Assembly (NCBI GenBank): GCA_017415945.1
Contig: JAFQDR010000034.1
Location: 1 to 14,830, forward strand
Origin: Oscillospiraceae bacterium
GTDB lineage: Bacteria; Bacillota_A; Clostridia; Oscillospirales; Oscillospiraceae
Length of the DNA: 14,830 bases
Direction of reading: 5' to 3'
The notes under the pieces were generated by a model that saw only the letters and a program-made list of their open reading frames with translations, had not been told where the DNA came from and searched no databases. Numbering within the stretch: position 1 is the first letter of the stretch; every line of letters starts with the position of its first letter. Both the position numbers and the translations under genes were made by a program. Positions 7,031-14,080 of this stretch are shown here, piece by piece.

Positions 7031-7066
7031 ATTATACATTATACCAATGAATCCATAAAAAAACAA
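7031..7066 (-). promoter_or_regulatory. Promoter of the site-2 protease-scpAB-gerW operon
   Basis: On the minus strand TTGTTT (7061-7066) is followed after 17 bases by TATAAT (7038-7043), preceded by TGG as an extended -10. A second TATAAT lies one base further downstream (7031-7036). This is the only good promoter ahead of seven closely packed leftward genes. The leader to the TTG start would be very short, about 15-20 bases. Confidence 0.65.
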
Positions 7067-7112
7067 GAAAAGAAACATAATCAAAAGATTTCCATACTAA
7101 TTTTACAAACAA

Positions 7113-7139
7113 TGAAGCCAAACACGCTCCGGCGTCGTC
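7113..7139 (+). promoter_or_regulatory. Candidate ECF-type promoter of the sigma/anti-sigma operon
   Basis: TGAAGC (7113-7118) is followed after 17 bases by CGTC (7136-7139), close to the TGAAAC-N16/17-CGTC form used by SigV/SigW-like ECF factors. It lies about 33 bases before the sigma gene start. It would make the operon self-activating, the usual arrangement for ECF factors. This is inferred from the pattern; no strong vegetative promoter was seen in the same gap. Confidence 0.5.
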
Positions 7140-7172
7140 CAATATACAAAGCCGGCTACAAGAGGTGAAACA

Positions 7173-7679
7173 ATGATAAAACACCGTAAAACAAATCGTG
7201 ATACATTCACAGAACAGTTCCGACAACAGGAGGCAGACCTGTACCGCATGGCATACGTCTACGTCAAAAACGAGCAGGACGCACTGGATGTGATGCAGGA
7301 GGCCGCATATCGGGCTTATAAAAATTACCACGCCCTGCAAAATCCCCAATACTTCAAGACATGGGTCACCCGCATCGTCATCAACTGTGCCATCGACTGC
7401 ATCCGCAAAAACAAAGAGGTGCTGCCCTTGGAGGATTACGCGGAAAATCTGCCCGTACTGTCTCACAGCGAGGAGCAGCAGATCATCCTCAGTGCTACCT
7501 TGCAGCAGCTCATGGACATTCTCTCCCCGCAGGAGAAATCCGTGATTCTGCTGAAATACTACGAACAATACACATTTCGAGAAATTTCCCAAATACTCGG
7601 ACTTCCCGAAGGCACCGTCAAATCCCTATTATATCGGGCGCTGCACAAGCTCCGTACCGCCGCCAAGGAGGAACTATAA
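7173..7679 (+). CDS. ECF-type RNA polymerase sigma factor (SigV/SigW-like)
   Basis: This 168-residue sigma-70 family factor has only regions 2 and 4, the hallmark of extracytoplasmic-function factors. Region 2 covers about 14-82, including DLYRMAYVYVKNEQDALDVMQEA (the polymerase-binding and -10 recognition part, with DALDVMQ at 36-42) and FKTWVTRIVINCAIDCIRKN. Region 4 covers about 108-160, with LSPQEKSVILLKYYEQYT and the helix-turn-helix FREISQILGLPEGTVKSLLY. The ATG at 7173 has AGAGGTG 6 bases upstream. The next gene follows after 2 bases and looks like its anti-sigma factor. The sequence style is close to the SigV group, which responds to envelope stress, but the inducing signal here is unknown. 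Confidence 0.94.
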   Translation: MIKHRKTNRDTFTEQFRQQEADLYRMAYVYVKNEQDALDVMQEAAYRAYKNYHALQNPQYFKTWVTRIVINCAIDCIRKNKEVLPLEDYAENLPVLSHSEEQQIILSATLQQLMDILSPQEKSVILLKYYEQYTFREISQILGLPEGTVKSLLYRALHKLRTAAKEEL

Positions 7680-7681
7680 CC

Positions 7682-8308
7682 ATGAATGAACCCATCACTT
7701 CCAAGCTGCACGAAATCCCCATCCCCGCAAACCTGCATGACCGATGCGAAGCAGGCATTGATCGTGCGGAACATGAAAAGAAAGGACATATTACTATGCT
7801 GAAATTCCGTAAATCCACCGTTGCCGCCGCTGTGGCACTGGTTCTCACCGCAGGCTTACTGACCGCAGGAGGCATCACCTACGCAGATTCCATCAGAGGC
7901 AGCTTCGCCGACGTATTCCGCTTCGACGGTGCTGTGGTTGGCACCGAATACCACAATGCCACCGAAGAAATCGAAGTCACCGCAGAGGCAGTCGGCGACA
8001 CCGTCACCGTCAACGCACGCTTCCTCTACCCCGCCGATGCCCCCTACGCCTTCATCAGCGAGCTCTCTCTGCGTAATGTCACCCTCACCGACAGCAGCGG
8101 AACAAAGCTGATGACCGTAGCGGAAACGGAGATCACCCCCATTGAAAACGGCAGCATTTCCGTAGCCATCCCCATGGGTACCGTAACACTTTCCCCCGAC
8201 GAGGAATATACCCTGACCTTTGATACCGCAGTAGGTCACGCAAAAGCAGAGCAGCCCCTGCCCATGAGCGGCAATTGGATCTGCACCGTAAACGTAAACG
8301 AATCATAA
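7682..8308 (+). CDS. Probable membrane-bound anti-sigma factor with unrecognised ectodomain
   Basis: This 208-residue single-pass membrane protein starts 2 bases after the sigma factor gene, with AAGGAGG 10 bases before its ATG. Residues 1-44 are cytoplasmic and hydrophilic (IPIPANLHDRCEAGIDRAEH), resembling the short N-terminal segment of anti-sigma factors in DUF4179/RsiV-like families. A membrane helix covers about 45-66 (VAAAVALVLTAGLLTAGGIT). The remaining 140 residues, outside the cell, look beta-rich, with valine/threonine-alternating strands and an acidic character. I recognise no catalytic or binding motif. Operon position and topology make anti-sigma the best reading, with release by membrane proteolysis or ligand binding as possible modes. 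No ASD zinc motif (HxxxCxxC) is present, so it is not of the RsiW/ZAS type. Confidence 0.75.
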   Translation: MNEPITSKLHEIPIPANLHDRCEAGIDRAEHEKKGHITMLKFRKSTVAAAVALVLTAGLLTAGGITYADSIRGSFADVFRFDGAVVGTEYHNATEEIEVTAEAVGDTVTVNARFLYPADAPYAFISELSLRNVTLTDSSGTKLMTVAETEITPIENGSISVAIPMGTVTLSPDEEYTLTFDTAVGHAKAEQPLPMSGNWICTVNVNES

Positions 8309-8311
8309 GCT

Positions 8312-8340
8312 TCGTAGGGGGCGGCGCCCTCGACGCTCCC
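8312..8340. repeat. GC-rich element, possible interspersed intergenic repeat
   Basis: Directly after the anti-sigma stop is a short GC-rich stretch, with CGTAGGGGGCGGCGCCCTCG at 8313-8332, unlike the coding sequence on either side. It contains the self-complementary core GGCGCC. Its form recalls intergenic elements of gut Clostridia, but only one copy is visible here, so the repeat nature is inference from memory. Confidence 0.3.
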
Positions 8341-8342
8341 TC

Positions 8343-8370
8343 CCCCACAGCAGATCGATCTGCTGTGGGG
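8343..8370 (+). terminator. Strong hairpin terminator of the sigma/anti-sigma operon
   Basis: A perfect 28-base palindrome (arms 8343-8356 and 8357-8370), with a practical loop of ATCGAT and 11 GC-rich pairs, is followed by ATTCTTGTATTCT on the plus strand. The T content is moderate. It closes the two-gene operon 34 bases after the stop. No gene on the minus strand is served by it. Confidence 0.7.
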
Positions 8371-8374
8371 ATTC

Positions 8375-8403
8375 TTGTATTCTCAGTTGATATATGGTAG
8401 AGT
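8375..8403 (+). promoter_or_regulatory. Candidate promoter of the YcxB-like gene
   Basis: TTGTAT (8375-8380) is followed after 17 bases by TAGAGT (8398-8403), with TG in the extended -10 position (TGG-TAGAGT). The boxes match 3/6 and 4/6. It starts 5 bases after the terminator palindrome and about 32 bases before the ATG, so the gene appears to be an independent unit. Confidence 0.4.
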
Positions 8404-8434
8404 TTAATTGCAAACAACCAAAGGAGGTGTCTTT

Positions 8435-8956
8435 ATGGAATCTCAATTCGAAACCGCATACGACCAAGAGGCTCTGACCGTCATGGCAAAAGCCCTCAGA
8501 AAAACAATTCGAAAGAAAAGAAGCCGCCGCTCTCATATATTGGGAACGATCGTCATCGCCTTTGCTCTTTTTCTTACCTTACCCTTAGGAAATGAGGTCT
8601 ATGTTCTCACCGCCAAAAAGGTACTCACTTGGCTCGTATCAGCCATCATCCTTCTCACCTTGATGTTCGAGGACAGAATCAACGGCGCTATTGCAAAACG
8701 CCGTATGTTGCCGGGTCTGGAGAAGGCCGTCGTAACCTTCAAGGAAGACAGCTATCATTCCGTCACCGAGATCGGAAGCTCCGATTTCAAATACAGCACC
8801 ATTCAAATGCTCGTGGAAACCACCGATTACTTCGTATTCATTTTCAGCCAAAACCACGCGCAGATTTACAGCAAATGCACTCTCACGGGCGGCACGGCGG
8901 ATGAGTTTCGTACATTTATCCAAGCTGCAACAGGCAAAGAAATCCAACCCATTTGA
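8435..8956 (+). CDS. YcxB-like family two-helix membrane protein
   Basis: This 173-residue protein has a basic N-terminal segment (KTIRKKRSRR, 23-32), two membrane helices (about 34-52 and 62-78) and a cytoplasmic C-terminal domain resembling the YcxB-like domain. Its typical strand pattern is visible: YHSVTEIGSSDFKYSTIQML (107-126) followed by DYFVFIFSQNHAQIY (131-145) and the end helix TADEFRTFIQAATG. The domain is distantly like PH domains; its role is unknown. ATG at 8435 is chosen because AAAGGAGGT precedes it; a TTG at 8408 lies upstream of that ribosome site. The gene stands alone between two terminators, so its link with the sigma operon is only by neighbourhood, though it could belong to the regulon. 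No enzyme motif is present. Confidence 0.8.
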   Translation: MESQFETAYDQEALTVMAKALRKTIRKKRSRRSHILGTIVIAFALFLTLPLGNEVYVLTAKKVLTWLVSAIILLTLMFEDRINGAIAKRRMLPGLEKAVVTFKEDSYHSVTEIGSSDFKYSTIQMLVETTDYFVFIFSQNHAQIYSKCTLTGGTADEFRTFIQAATGKEIQPI

Positions 8957-8973
8957 TTAGCCATAACACAGAC

Positions 8974-9006
8974 AAAACCCAAGCCGCAGAATGCAGCTTG
9001 GGTTTT
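8974..9006. terminator. Bidirectional terminator between the YcxB-like gene and engB
   Basis: An 11-base stem (arms 8974-8984 and 8996-9006, AAAACCCAAGC and its complement) with an 11-base loop lies between convergent genes. Each strand ends in TTTT after the GC-containing stem, so it can stop transcription from both sides. It lies 17 bases after the YcxB-like stop and 4 bases after the engB stop. Confidence 0.8.
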
Positions 9007-9010
9007 CGTA

Positions 9011-9598
9011 TTATACATAGCTCTTGATGATTTCCAGCAGTTCTTCTCTGCCGTCGCCCTTTTCTGCGGAGAACAGAACAACGGGCACTTCATCGGGCAG
9101 CTCTAAAGTCTCACGAATACGGGCAACATTTGGCTCGTATTCGCTCTTCTTCAGCTTGTCCTTCTTGTTTGCCACAACCACCATCGCACAATCGGTATCC
9201 ATAAAGAACTGCGCCATGGTAATGTCGTCGGCGGTGGGCTTGTGGCGGGCATCCACGATTTGAACACCCAAAGTGATTGCACCTTCAGTAGCAAAGAAGG
9301 TTTCCATGAGCTTGCCCCAGCGGTCACGTTCGTCCTTAGCAACCTTTGCGTAACCGTAGCCGGGCAGGTCCACAAAATAGCACTTGCCGTCAATTTCAAA
9401 ATAGTTGATATGCACGGTCTTGCCGGGAGTATTACCCACGCGAGCAAAGTTCTTACGGTTCAGCAGCTTGTTGATCACGGAGGACTTGCCGACATTGGAC
9501 TTGCCGGCAAATACAATGGAGGGCTTGTCCATCATAAAGTCCTTGCGATTGACAACGCTTTTTCTAAATTCAGCCTTATGCAGATTCATTTCAGCCAT
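9011..9598 (-). CDS. engB: Ribosome biogenesis GTPase EngB (YsxC/YihA)
   Basis: EngB is an essential TRAFAC-class GTPase needed for late assembly of the 50S subunit. The protein has 195 residues, the normal length. The GTPase motifs are in order: G1 GKSNVGKS (32-39), the switch I region with NTPGKT (56-61), G3 DLPG (77-80) with the following YGYAKV, G4 NKKD (144-147) and G5 SAEKG (177-181). The frame is open to 9721, but ATG at 9596-9598 with GGGAGAG just upstream gives the canonical N-terminus. It starts 13 bases after the lon stop and is the last gene of the leftward quality-control cluster, a gene order common in Firmicutes. Nothing unusual in the residues seen. Confidence 0.97.
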   Translation of the reverse strand: MAEMNLHKAEFRKSVVNRKDFMMDKPSIVFAGKSNVGKSSVINKLLNRKNFARVGNTPGKTVHINYFEIDGKCYFVDLPGYGYAKVAKDERDRWGKLMETFFATEGAITLGVQIVDARHKPTADDITMAQFFMDTDCAMVVVANKKDKLKKSEYEPNVARIRETLELPDEVPVVLFSAEKGDGREELLEIIKSYV

Positions 9599-9611
9599 AT
9601 CTGTCTCTCCC

Positions 9612-12008
9612 TTACTGACGTACTTCGGGGCTCTTGGCCTTGCGTGCACGCTTGGGCACAGCAGGCTCCTGAGGTTCAACGGGCATCCGCAGCAGTGCCA
9701 CATCCAGAATGTGATCCACATGGTCTGCGGTCACAAACTTCAGCGCACGGCGTACATCGGGATCGATCTCCTCCAGATCCTTTTCGTTATCCGCAGGAAT
9801 GATAACCGTGCTGACCCCTGTGCGCATAGCCGCCATGGTCTTTTCCTTCAAACCTCCGATGGGCAGGATGCGGCCTCGGAGTGTGATTTCCCCTGTCATA
9901 GCCACATCACGGCGTACAGGAACTCCCGTCAGTGCGGAAATCAGACCGATGCACATAGTAATGCCTGCGGAAGGACCATCCTTAGGCACGGCACCCTCGG
10001 GGAAATGAATGTGGATGTCCTTATTTTTATAAAACTCCTTGTCCAGTCCCAGCACATCACTGCGGCTGCGAATATAAGTCATGGCAGCCTTGGCGGATTC
10101 CTTCATTACATCCCCCAGATTGCCTGTCAATTCGATTTTGCCGCTGCCTTCCACAACCGCTACTTCCACGTCCAGAACTTCCCCGCCAACAGCAGTCCAT
10201 GCCAGACCGCGGACCAAACCGATCTCATCCTTGGGATAGATCAGATCCTTGGTGTAACGAGGAGTACCCAGATACTTTTCCAGATTCCCCGCACGAACGG
10301 TAACGGACTTGCAGACACCCTCGGCAATGCGGGTGGCAACCTTACGGCACACAGCAGCCAGATTCCGCTCCAGCACACGAACACCCGATTCTCTGGTGTA
10401 CAGAGAAATGATCTCACGGATGGCATCGTCACTGAGCTTCAGCTGTGCAGCCTTCAGGCCATGCTTCTTCCTCTGCTTGGGCAGCAGATGATCCTTGGCA
10501 ATGTGGAGCTTTTCTTCGTCGGTATAGCTGGAAAGCTCAATGATCTCCATTCTGTCACGGAGAGGTCTGGGAATGGTGTCCAGTGTATTTGCAGTGGTAA
10601 TGAACAGCACCTCGGACAAGTCAAAGGGCATTTCCAGAAAGTTATCGCGGAACTTGCTGTTCTGCTCGGGGTCGAATACCTCCAGCAATGCCGCAGAGGG
10701 GTCACCCTTGAAGTCGGAGCCCAGCTTATCGATTTCGTCCAGCACCATAACGGGGTTCATGGCCCCCGCCTGCTGCATCCCCGCAATAATACGACCGGGC
10801 ATGGCGCCGATATAAGTCTTGCGGTGACCGCGGATCTCCGCTTCGTCATGGACACCGCCCAGAGATACACGGCACAGCTTGCGGTTCAGTGCTCTTGCCA
10901 CGCTCATGGCAATGCTGGTTTTACCCGTACCGGGAGGGCCCACCAGACACAGCACGCCGCCCTTTACATCGGGAGCCAGCTGACGAACGGACAGGAACTC
11001 GATAATGCGCTCCTTGACCTTGTGGAGCCCGAAGTGATCGTCGTTCAGAATCTTCCGTGCTTCCGCAACATCCAGTGTTTCGACAGTGTGCTTGCCCCAG
11101 GGCAGCTCAAGCGCAACGTCCAAGTAATTGCGCAGCAGGGCACCCTCGGAAGAGCCCACAGGCTGCTTGCTCATGCGGCGCACTTCCTTCAGCAGCTTCT
11201 CCTCGATTTCCTTAGGCAGGGTCAGCTTCTTGATCTTGCTGCGGTAGGATGCGGCATCGTCGTCCTCATCTTCCCCCAGCTCCGTGGCAATGACCTTCAT
11301 CTGTTCGCGGAGATAATAGTCACGCTGCTGCTGGCTCACCTGCTCATTGGTGGCATCATCGATCTGGCGGTTGATCTCCGCGATTTTGATCTCATGCTCC
11401 AGCATCTTGGTCAACAGCTCCAGACGCTTGGAGGGCATGGTCTCGCTGAGCAGCTGCTGCTTCTGTTCGGGCTTCAGGTACATGGACTGGGCGATCACGT
11501 CCGCAACCAAACCGGGGTTGGTTGCCGTCATGGCAAACACGAAGCTTTCCTGAGGGACGCTGCCCGTCAGCTCCGCGTATCTGCCGAACTGATTGACACA
11601 GCGGCGCAGCAGGGCCTCTGCCAGTGCGGGCTTTTCTTCCACATCCTCGGGCACGGAGGATACATATGCGTAAGCACAGTCCCCCTTCATATACATGGCA
11701 TCCATTTCACCGCGCACCAGACCATCCACCAAAACCCGCACGATTTTGCCGTTGGGGTTCTTCAAAATCTGCTTAATGCGGCTGATGGTACCCATGTGGT
11801 ACACATCATCGTCCTTGGGCTGTGCCACAATGGGGTCCTTCTGGGCAGTGAGGAAAATGATCTGATCGCTTTCCATGGCGGCATTCAGTGCTGCCTTGGA
11901 TGCGGGACGCTCCACATCAAAGGTGAGCATGGTGCCGGGAAATACGGAAATGCCGCGAATGGGCAAAACAGGCATCAATCTGGAGCCAATAAAGTTATAT
12001 TCTTCCAT
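9612..12008 (-). CDS. lon: ATP-dependent endopeptidase Lon (LonA)
   Basis: Lon degrades damaged and regulatory proteins in the cytoplasm as a hexameric AAA+ protease. The 798-residue protein has all LonA parts: an N-terminal substrate-recognition domain (about 10-205), a coiled linker (205-300), an AAA+ module with Walker A GPPGTGKT (357-364), Walker B VLDEID (422-427), sensor TTANTLDTIP (471-480) and arginine-bearing RPLRDRME, and a C-terminal Ser-Lys protease with PKDGPSAG (catalytic Ser680) and GGLKEK (catalytic Lys723). The last 20 residues, rich in Lys, Arg and Pro, extend past the usual end. ATG at 12006-12008 has a perfect AAGGAGG site. No membrane helices are present in the AAA+ domain, so it is LonA rather than LonB. 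It follows clpX after a strong hairpin and precedes engB by 13 bases. Confidence 0.98.
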   Translation of the reverse strand: MEEYNFIGSRLMPVLPIRGISVFPGTMLTFDVERPASKAALNAAMESDQIIFLTAQKDPIVAQPKDDDVYHMGTISRIKQILKNPNGKIVRVLVDGLVRGEMDAMYMKGDCAYAYVSSVPEDVEEKPALAEALLRRCVNQFGRYAELTGSVPQESFVFAMTATNPGLVADVIAQSMYLKPEQKQQLLSETMPSKRLELLTKMLEHEIKIAEINRQIDDATNEQVSQQQRDYYLREQMKVIATELGEDEDDDAASYRSKIKKLTLPKEIEEKLLKEVRRMSKQPVGSSEGALLRNYLDVALELPWGKHTVETLDVAEARKILNDDHFGLHKVKERIIEFLSVRQLAPDVKGGVLCLVGPPGTGKTSIAMSVARALNRKLCRVSLGGVHDEAEIRGHRKTYIGAMPGRIIAGMQQAGAMNPVMVLDEIDKLGSDFKGDPSAALLEVFDPEQNSKFRDNFLEMPFDLSEVLFITTANTLDTIPRPLRDRMEIIELSSYTDEEKLHIAKDHLLPKQRKKHGLKAAQLKLSDDAIREIISLYTRESGVRVLERNLAAVCRKVATRIAEGVCKSVTVRAGNLEKYLGTPRYTKDLIYPKDEIGLVRGLAWTAVGGEVLDVEVAVVEGSGKIELTGNLGDVMKESAKAAMTYIRSRSDVLGLDKEFYKNKDIHIHFPEGAVPKDGPSAGITMCIGLISALTGVPVRRDVAMTGEITLRGRILPIGGLKEKTMAAMRTGVSTVIIPADNEKDLEEIDPDVRRALKFVTADHVDHILDVALLRMPVEPQEPAVPKRARKAKSPEVRQ

Positions 12009-12024
12009 TTGATAACCTCCTTAA

Positions 12025-12061
12025 TTAAAAATAACGGGACGGGGTATTTGCCCCGTCCCGT
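12025..12061 (-). terminator. Rho-independent terminator after clpX
   Basis: On the minus strand an 11-base GC-rich stem (arms 12034-12044 and 12051-12061, ACGGGACGGGG) with a 6-base loop is followed by TATTTTTAA (12025-12033). It begins 15 bases after the clpX stop. The T run leads straight into the lon Shine-Dalgarno site, leaving no room for a lon promoter, so full termination would silence lon unless it is transcribed from within clpX. Confidence 0.8.
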
Positions 12062-12076
12062 ACAACAGGGCGTTTC

Positions 12077-13336
12077 TTATACCATTGGTGTGCGGATCAC
12101 GGTAGGCTCCGCAGTCCCTTCCACACACTCCTTGGTGACAATAACCTTTTCGATGGTTTTGTCGGAGGGAGTGGTAAACATGATGTTCTGCATGGTGCTT
12201 TCCATAACACTGCGCAGACCGCGGGCACCGATCTCCTTTTCCACTGCCTTGTCGGCAATGGCTTCCAGAGCATCGTCGGTAAATTCCAATGCTACGTTGT
12301 CATAGCTGAGCATAGCGCGATACTGCTTGGTCAGTGCGTTCTTGGGCTCGGTGAGCACGCGCACCAGATCGTCACGGGTCAGACTGTGGAGACTGGTGAG
12401 CACGGGCATACGACCGATGAGCTCGGGAATAATACCGAACTTCAGCAGATCCTGCTGCTGTGCATGGGCAAACAGCTCGCCCACGCTCTGGTCCTTCTTG
12501 CTCTTGATCTCCGCACCAAAGCCCATGCTCTTGCGGTCCAGACGGCGTTCGATGATCTTATCCAAACCGTCGAAGGCACCGCCGCAAATGAACAGGATAT
12601 TGGTGGTATCCACCTGAATAAATTCCTGCTGGGGATGCTTTCTGCCGCCCTGAGGGGGCACATTGGCAACGGTGCCTTCCAGCATCTTCAGCAGTGCCTG
12701 CTGGACACCTTCACCAGAAACGTCTCTGGTGATGGAGGTGTTTTCGCTCTTGCGTGCGATTTTATCCAGCTCGTCAATATAGATAATGCCGCGCTCCGCT
12801 CTTGCTACGTCAAAATCAGCAGCCTGCAGCAGCTTCAGCAAAATGTTTTCAACGTCTTCGCCCACATAGCCCGCCTCGGTGAGGGTGGTGGCATCGGCAA
12901 TTGCAAAGGGCACATCCAGCATTTTTGCCAGAGTCTGTGCAAACAGAGTCTTGCCGGAGCCTGTGGGGCCAATCAGCAGGATATTGCTTTTCTGCAGCTC
13001 CACATCACTGAGGTCGCCGTACAGAATTCGCTTATAGTGGTTGTAGACCGCAACAGCCAGCGCGATCTTCGCCTTTTCCTGACCGATAATATATTCGTCC
13101 AGACGCTCCTTCATTTCCATGGGAGTGGGCAGGTCATCCGCATCCAGCTCAAACTCTGCCGCAGCATCGAAGTCCATATCATCATCTTCGAACATGGCAC
13201 CGTGTACCAGATCATAGCACAGACCGATGCAGTCACCGCAGATGAAGGCCTCCTGTCCCGCGATCAGGCGGTCCACCACAGACTGGGGCTTGCCGCAGAA
13301 GGAACATCTCACTTCTCTATCATTATTTCTTGCCAT
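12077..13336 (-). CDS. clpX: ATP-dependent Clp protease ATP-binding subunit ClpX
   Basis: ClpX is the AAA+ unfoldase that selects substrates and threads them into ClpP. The 419-residue protein has the N-terminal zinc-binding domain with Cys11, Cys14, Cys33 and Cys36, an acidic linker (about 50-70), and the AAA+ core: Walker A GPTGSGKT (123-130), pore loop GYVG (157-160 region), Walker B IIYIDELD (184-191) and the RKH loop (232-234). The C-terminal small domain holds [11 protein letters not shown], the sensor-2 arginine region. ATG at 13334-13336 has GGAG 8 bases upstream. It lies 100 bases after clpP, with a hairpin between. No CtsR-type heptad repeats or CIRCE element were seen near it. Confidence 0.98.
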   Translation of the reverse strand: MARNNDREVRCSFCGKPQSVVDRLIAGQEAFICGDCIGLCYDLVHGAMFEDDDMDFDAAAEFELDADDLPTPMEMKERLDEYIIGQEKAKIALAVAVYNHYKRILYGDLSDVELQKSNILLIGPTGSGKTLFAQTLAKMLDVPFAIADATTLTEAGYVGEDVENILLKLLQAADFDVARAERGIIYIDELDKIARKSENTSITRDVSGEGVQQALLKMLEGTVANVPPQGGRKHPQQEFIQVDTTNILFICGGAFDGLDKIIERRLDRKSMGFGAEIKSKKDQSVGELFAHAQQQDLLKFGIIPELIGRMPVLTSLHSLTRDDLVRVLTEPKNALTKQYRAMLSYDNVALEFTDDALEAIADKAVEKEIGARGLRSVMESTMQNIMFTTPSDKTIEKVIVTKECVEGTAEPTVIRTPMV

Positions 13337-13392
13337 AAATCATACTCCATTGCATGGGTTTTGCCCGCTGTATTGGGGGCAGAAGTTTACCG

Positions 13393-13421
13393 AAAATAGC
13401 AGTTACGGGGGATTTATACAA
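13393..13421 (-). promoter_or_regulatory. Possible clpX promoter overlapping the clpP hairpin
   Basis: On the minus strand TTGTAT (13416-13421) is followed after 17 bases by TATTTT (13393-13398) with a TGC extended -10. The -35 box falls in the loop and arm of the hairpin at 13406-13429. The boxes match only 3/6 and 4/6, so support is modest. Confidence 0.3.
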
Positions 13422-13429
13422 ATCCCCCG
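13406..13429 (-). terminator. Hairpin after clpP
   Basis: A perfect 10-base stem (arms 13406-13415 and 13420-13429, CGGGGGATTT and its complement) with a 4-base loop starts 7 bases after the clpP stop on the minus strand. It is followed by TAACTGCTATTTTC, which is a poor T tract, so it may be an inefficient terminator or a 3'-end stabilising hairpin between clpP and clpX. Confidence 0.55.
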
Positions 13430-13436
13430 AACCTAC

Positions 13437-14018
13437 TTATCGTTTGGTAATGACCTTGTCGATCAGGCCGTAAGCCAGTGCTTCCTCAGCGGACATGAAG
13501 TTGTCACGTTCGCAGTCAGCAGTGACCGTTGCAACATCCTTGCCGGTGTTTTCCGCCAGGATCTTGTTCAGACGCTCCTTGATGGTTTCCAGACGCTTCA
13601 GGTGCAGAGACATATCGGTGATCTGACCCTGAGTGCCTGCGGAGGGCTGATGGATCATGATTTCGGCATTGGGCAGTGCGTAACGCTTGCCCTTGGCACC
13701 GCTGGACAGCAGGAACGCGCCCATAGATGCCGCCATGCCAATGCAGATGGTGCTGACATCGCACTTGACATACTGCATGGTATCATAGATCGCCATACCG
13801 GCAGTCACACTGCCGCCGGGGGAATTGATGTAGAACTGGATATCCTTATCGGGATCCTGTGCTTCCAAATACAGAAGCTGTGCCACGATGAGGCTTGCGG
13901 TGGTGTCATTGACTTCCTCGCTGAGGAAAATGATACGGTCATTCAGCAGACGAGAGAAAATGTCGTAAGAGCGTTCGCCGCGAGAGGTCTGTTCTACAAC
14001 GTAAGGGATAAAACTCAT
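13437..14018 (-). CDS. clpP: ATP-dependent Clp protease proteolytic subunit ClpP
   Basis: ClpP is the serine peptidase that forms the tetradecameric chamber fed by ClpX. The protein has 193 residues, the usual length. The catalytic triad is Ser98 (GMAASMGAF), His123 (IMIHQP) and Asp172 ([11 protein letters not shown]). The N-terminal loop [22 protein letters not shown], which docks with the ATPase, is intact (4-25), as are NSPGGSV (oxyanion region, 65-71) and the dimer handle (about 125-160). ATG at 14016-14018 has AAAGGAGAG about 8 bases upstream. It follows the trigger factor gene by 62 bases, a common Firmicutes order. Whether other ClpP paralogues exist cannot be seen here. Confidence 0.98.
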   Translation of the reverse strand: MSFIPYVVEQTSRGERSYDIFSRLLNDRIIFLSEEVNDTTASLIVAQLLYLEAQDPDKDIQFYINSPGGSVTAGMAIYDTMQYVKCDVSTICIGMAASMGAFLLSSGAKGKRYALPNAEIMIHQPSAGTQGQITDMSLHLKRLETIKERLNKILAENTGKDVATVTADCERDNFMSAEEALAYGLIDKVITKR

Positions 14019-14080
14019 AGTAACTCTCCTTTGTTAGGTGTTTTGCTTATCCAAGAGAGCTTAGCCAAAAGGGCTCTGTC

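Noticed and set aside
7032..7592. A 186-codon minus-strand frame opposite the sigma factor
   Set aside because: Conflicts with a clear ECF sigma gene and lacks a Shine-Dalgarno site or known domain.
9405..12305. A 966-codon open frame on the plus strand opposite lon and part of clpX
   Set aside because: It lies antisense to two complete, motif-perfect genes, has no domain I recognise, and is explained by the codon bias of the minus-strand genes, which leaves few stops in that frame.
12386..13399. A 337-codon plus-strand frame opposite clpX
   Set aside because: Shadow of clpX with no ribosome site or domain of its own.
14019..14080. Possible terminator or clpP promoter between tig and clpP
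   Set aside because: Only a weak interrupted stem (AGAGC/GCTCT) without a T run, and no -35/-10 pair at acceptable spacing; read-through from tig is the simpler view.
13337..14080. CtsR or CIRCE operator near clpP/clpX
   Set aside because: I looked for GGTCAAA-type tandem heptads and for the long CIRCE inverted repeat and found neither.
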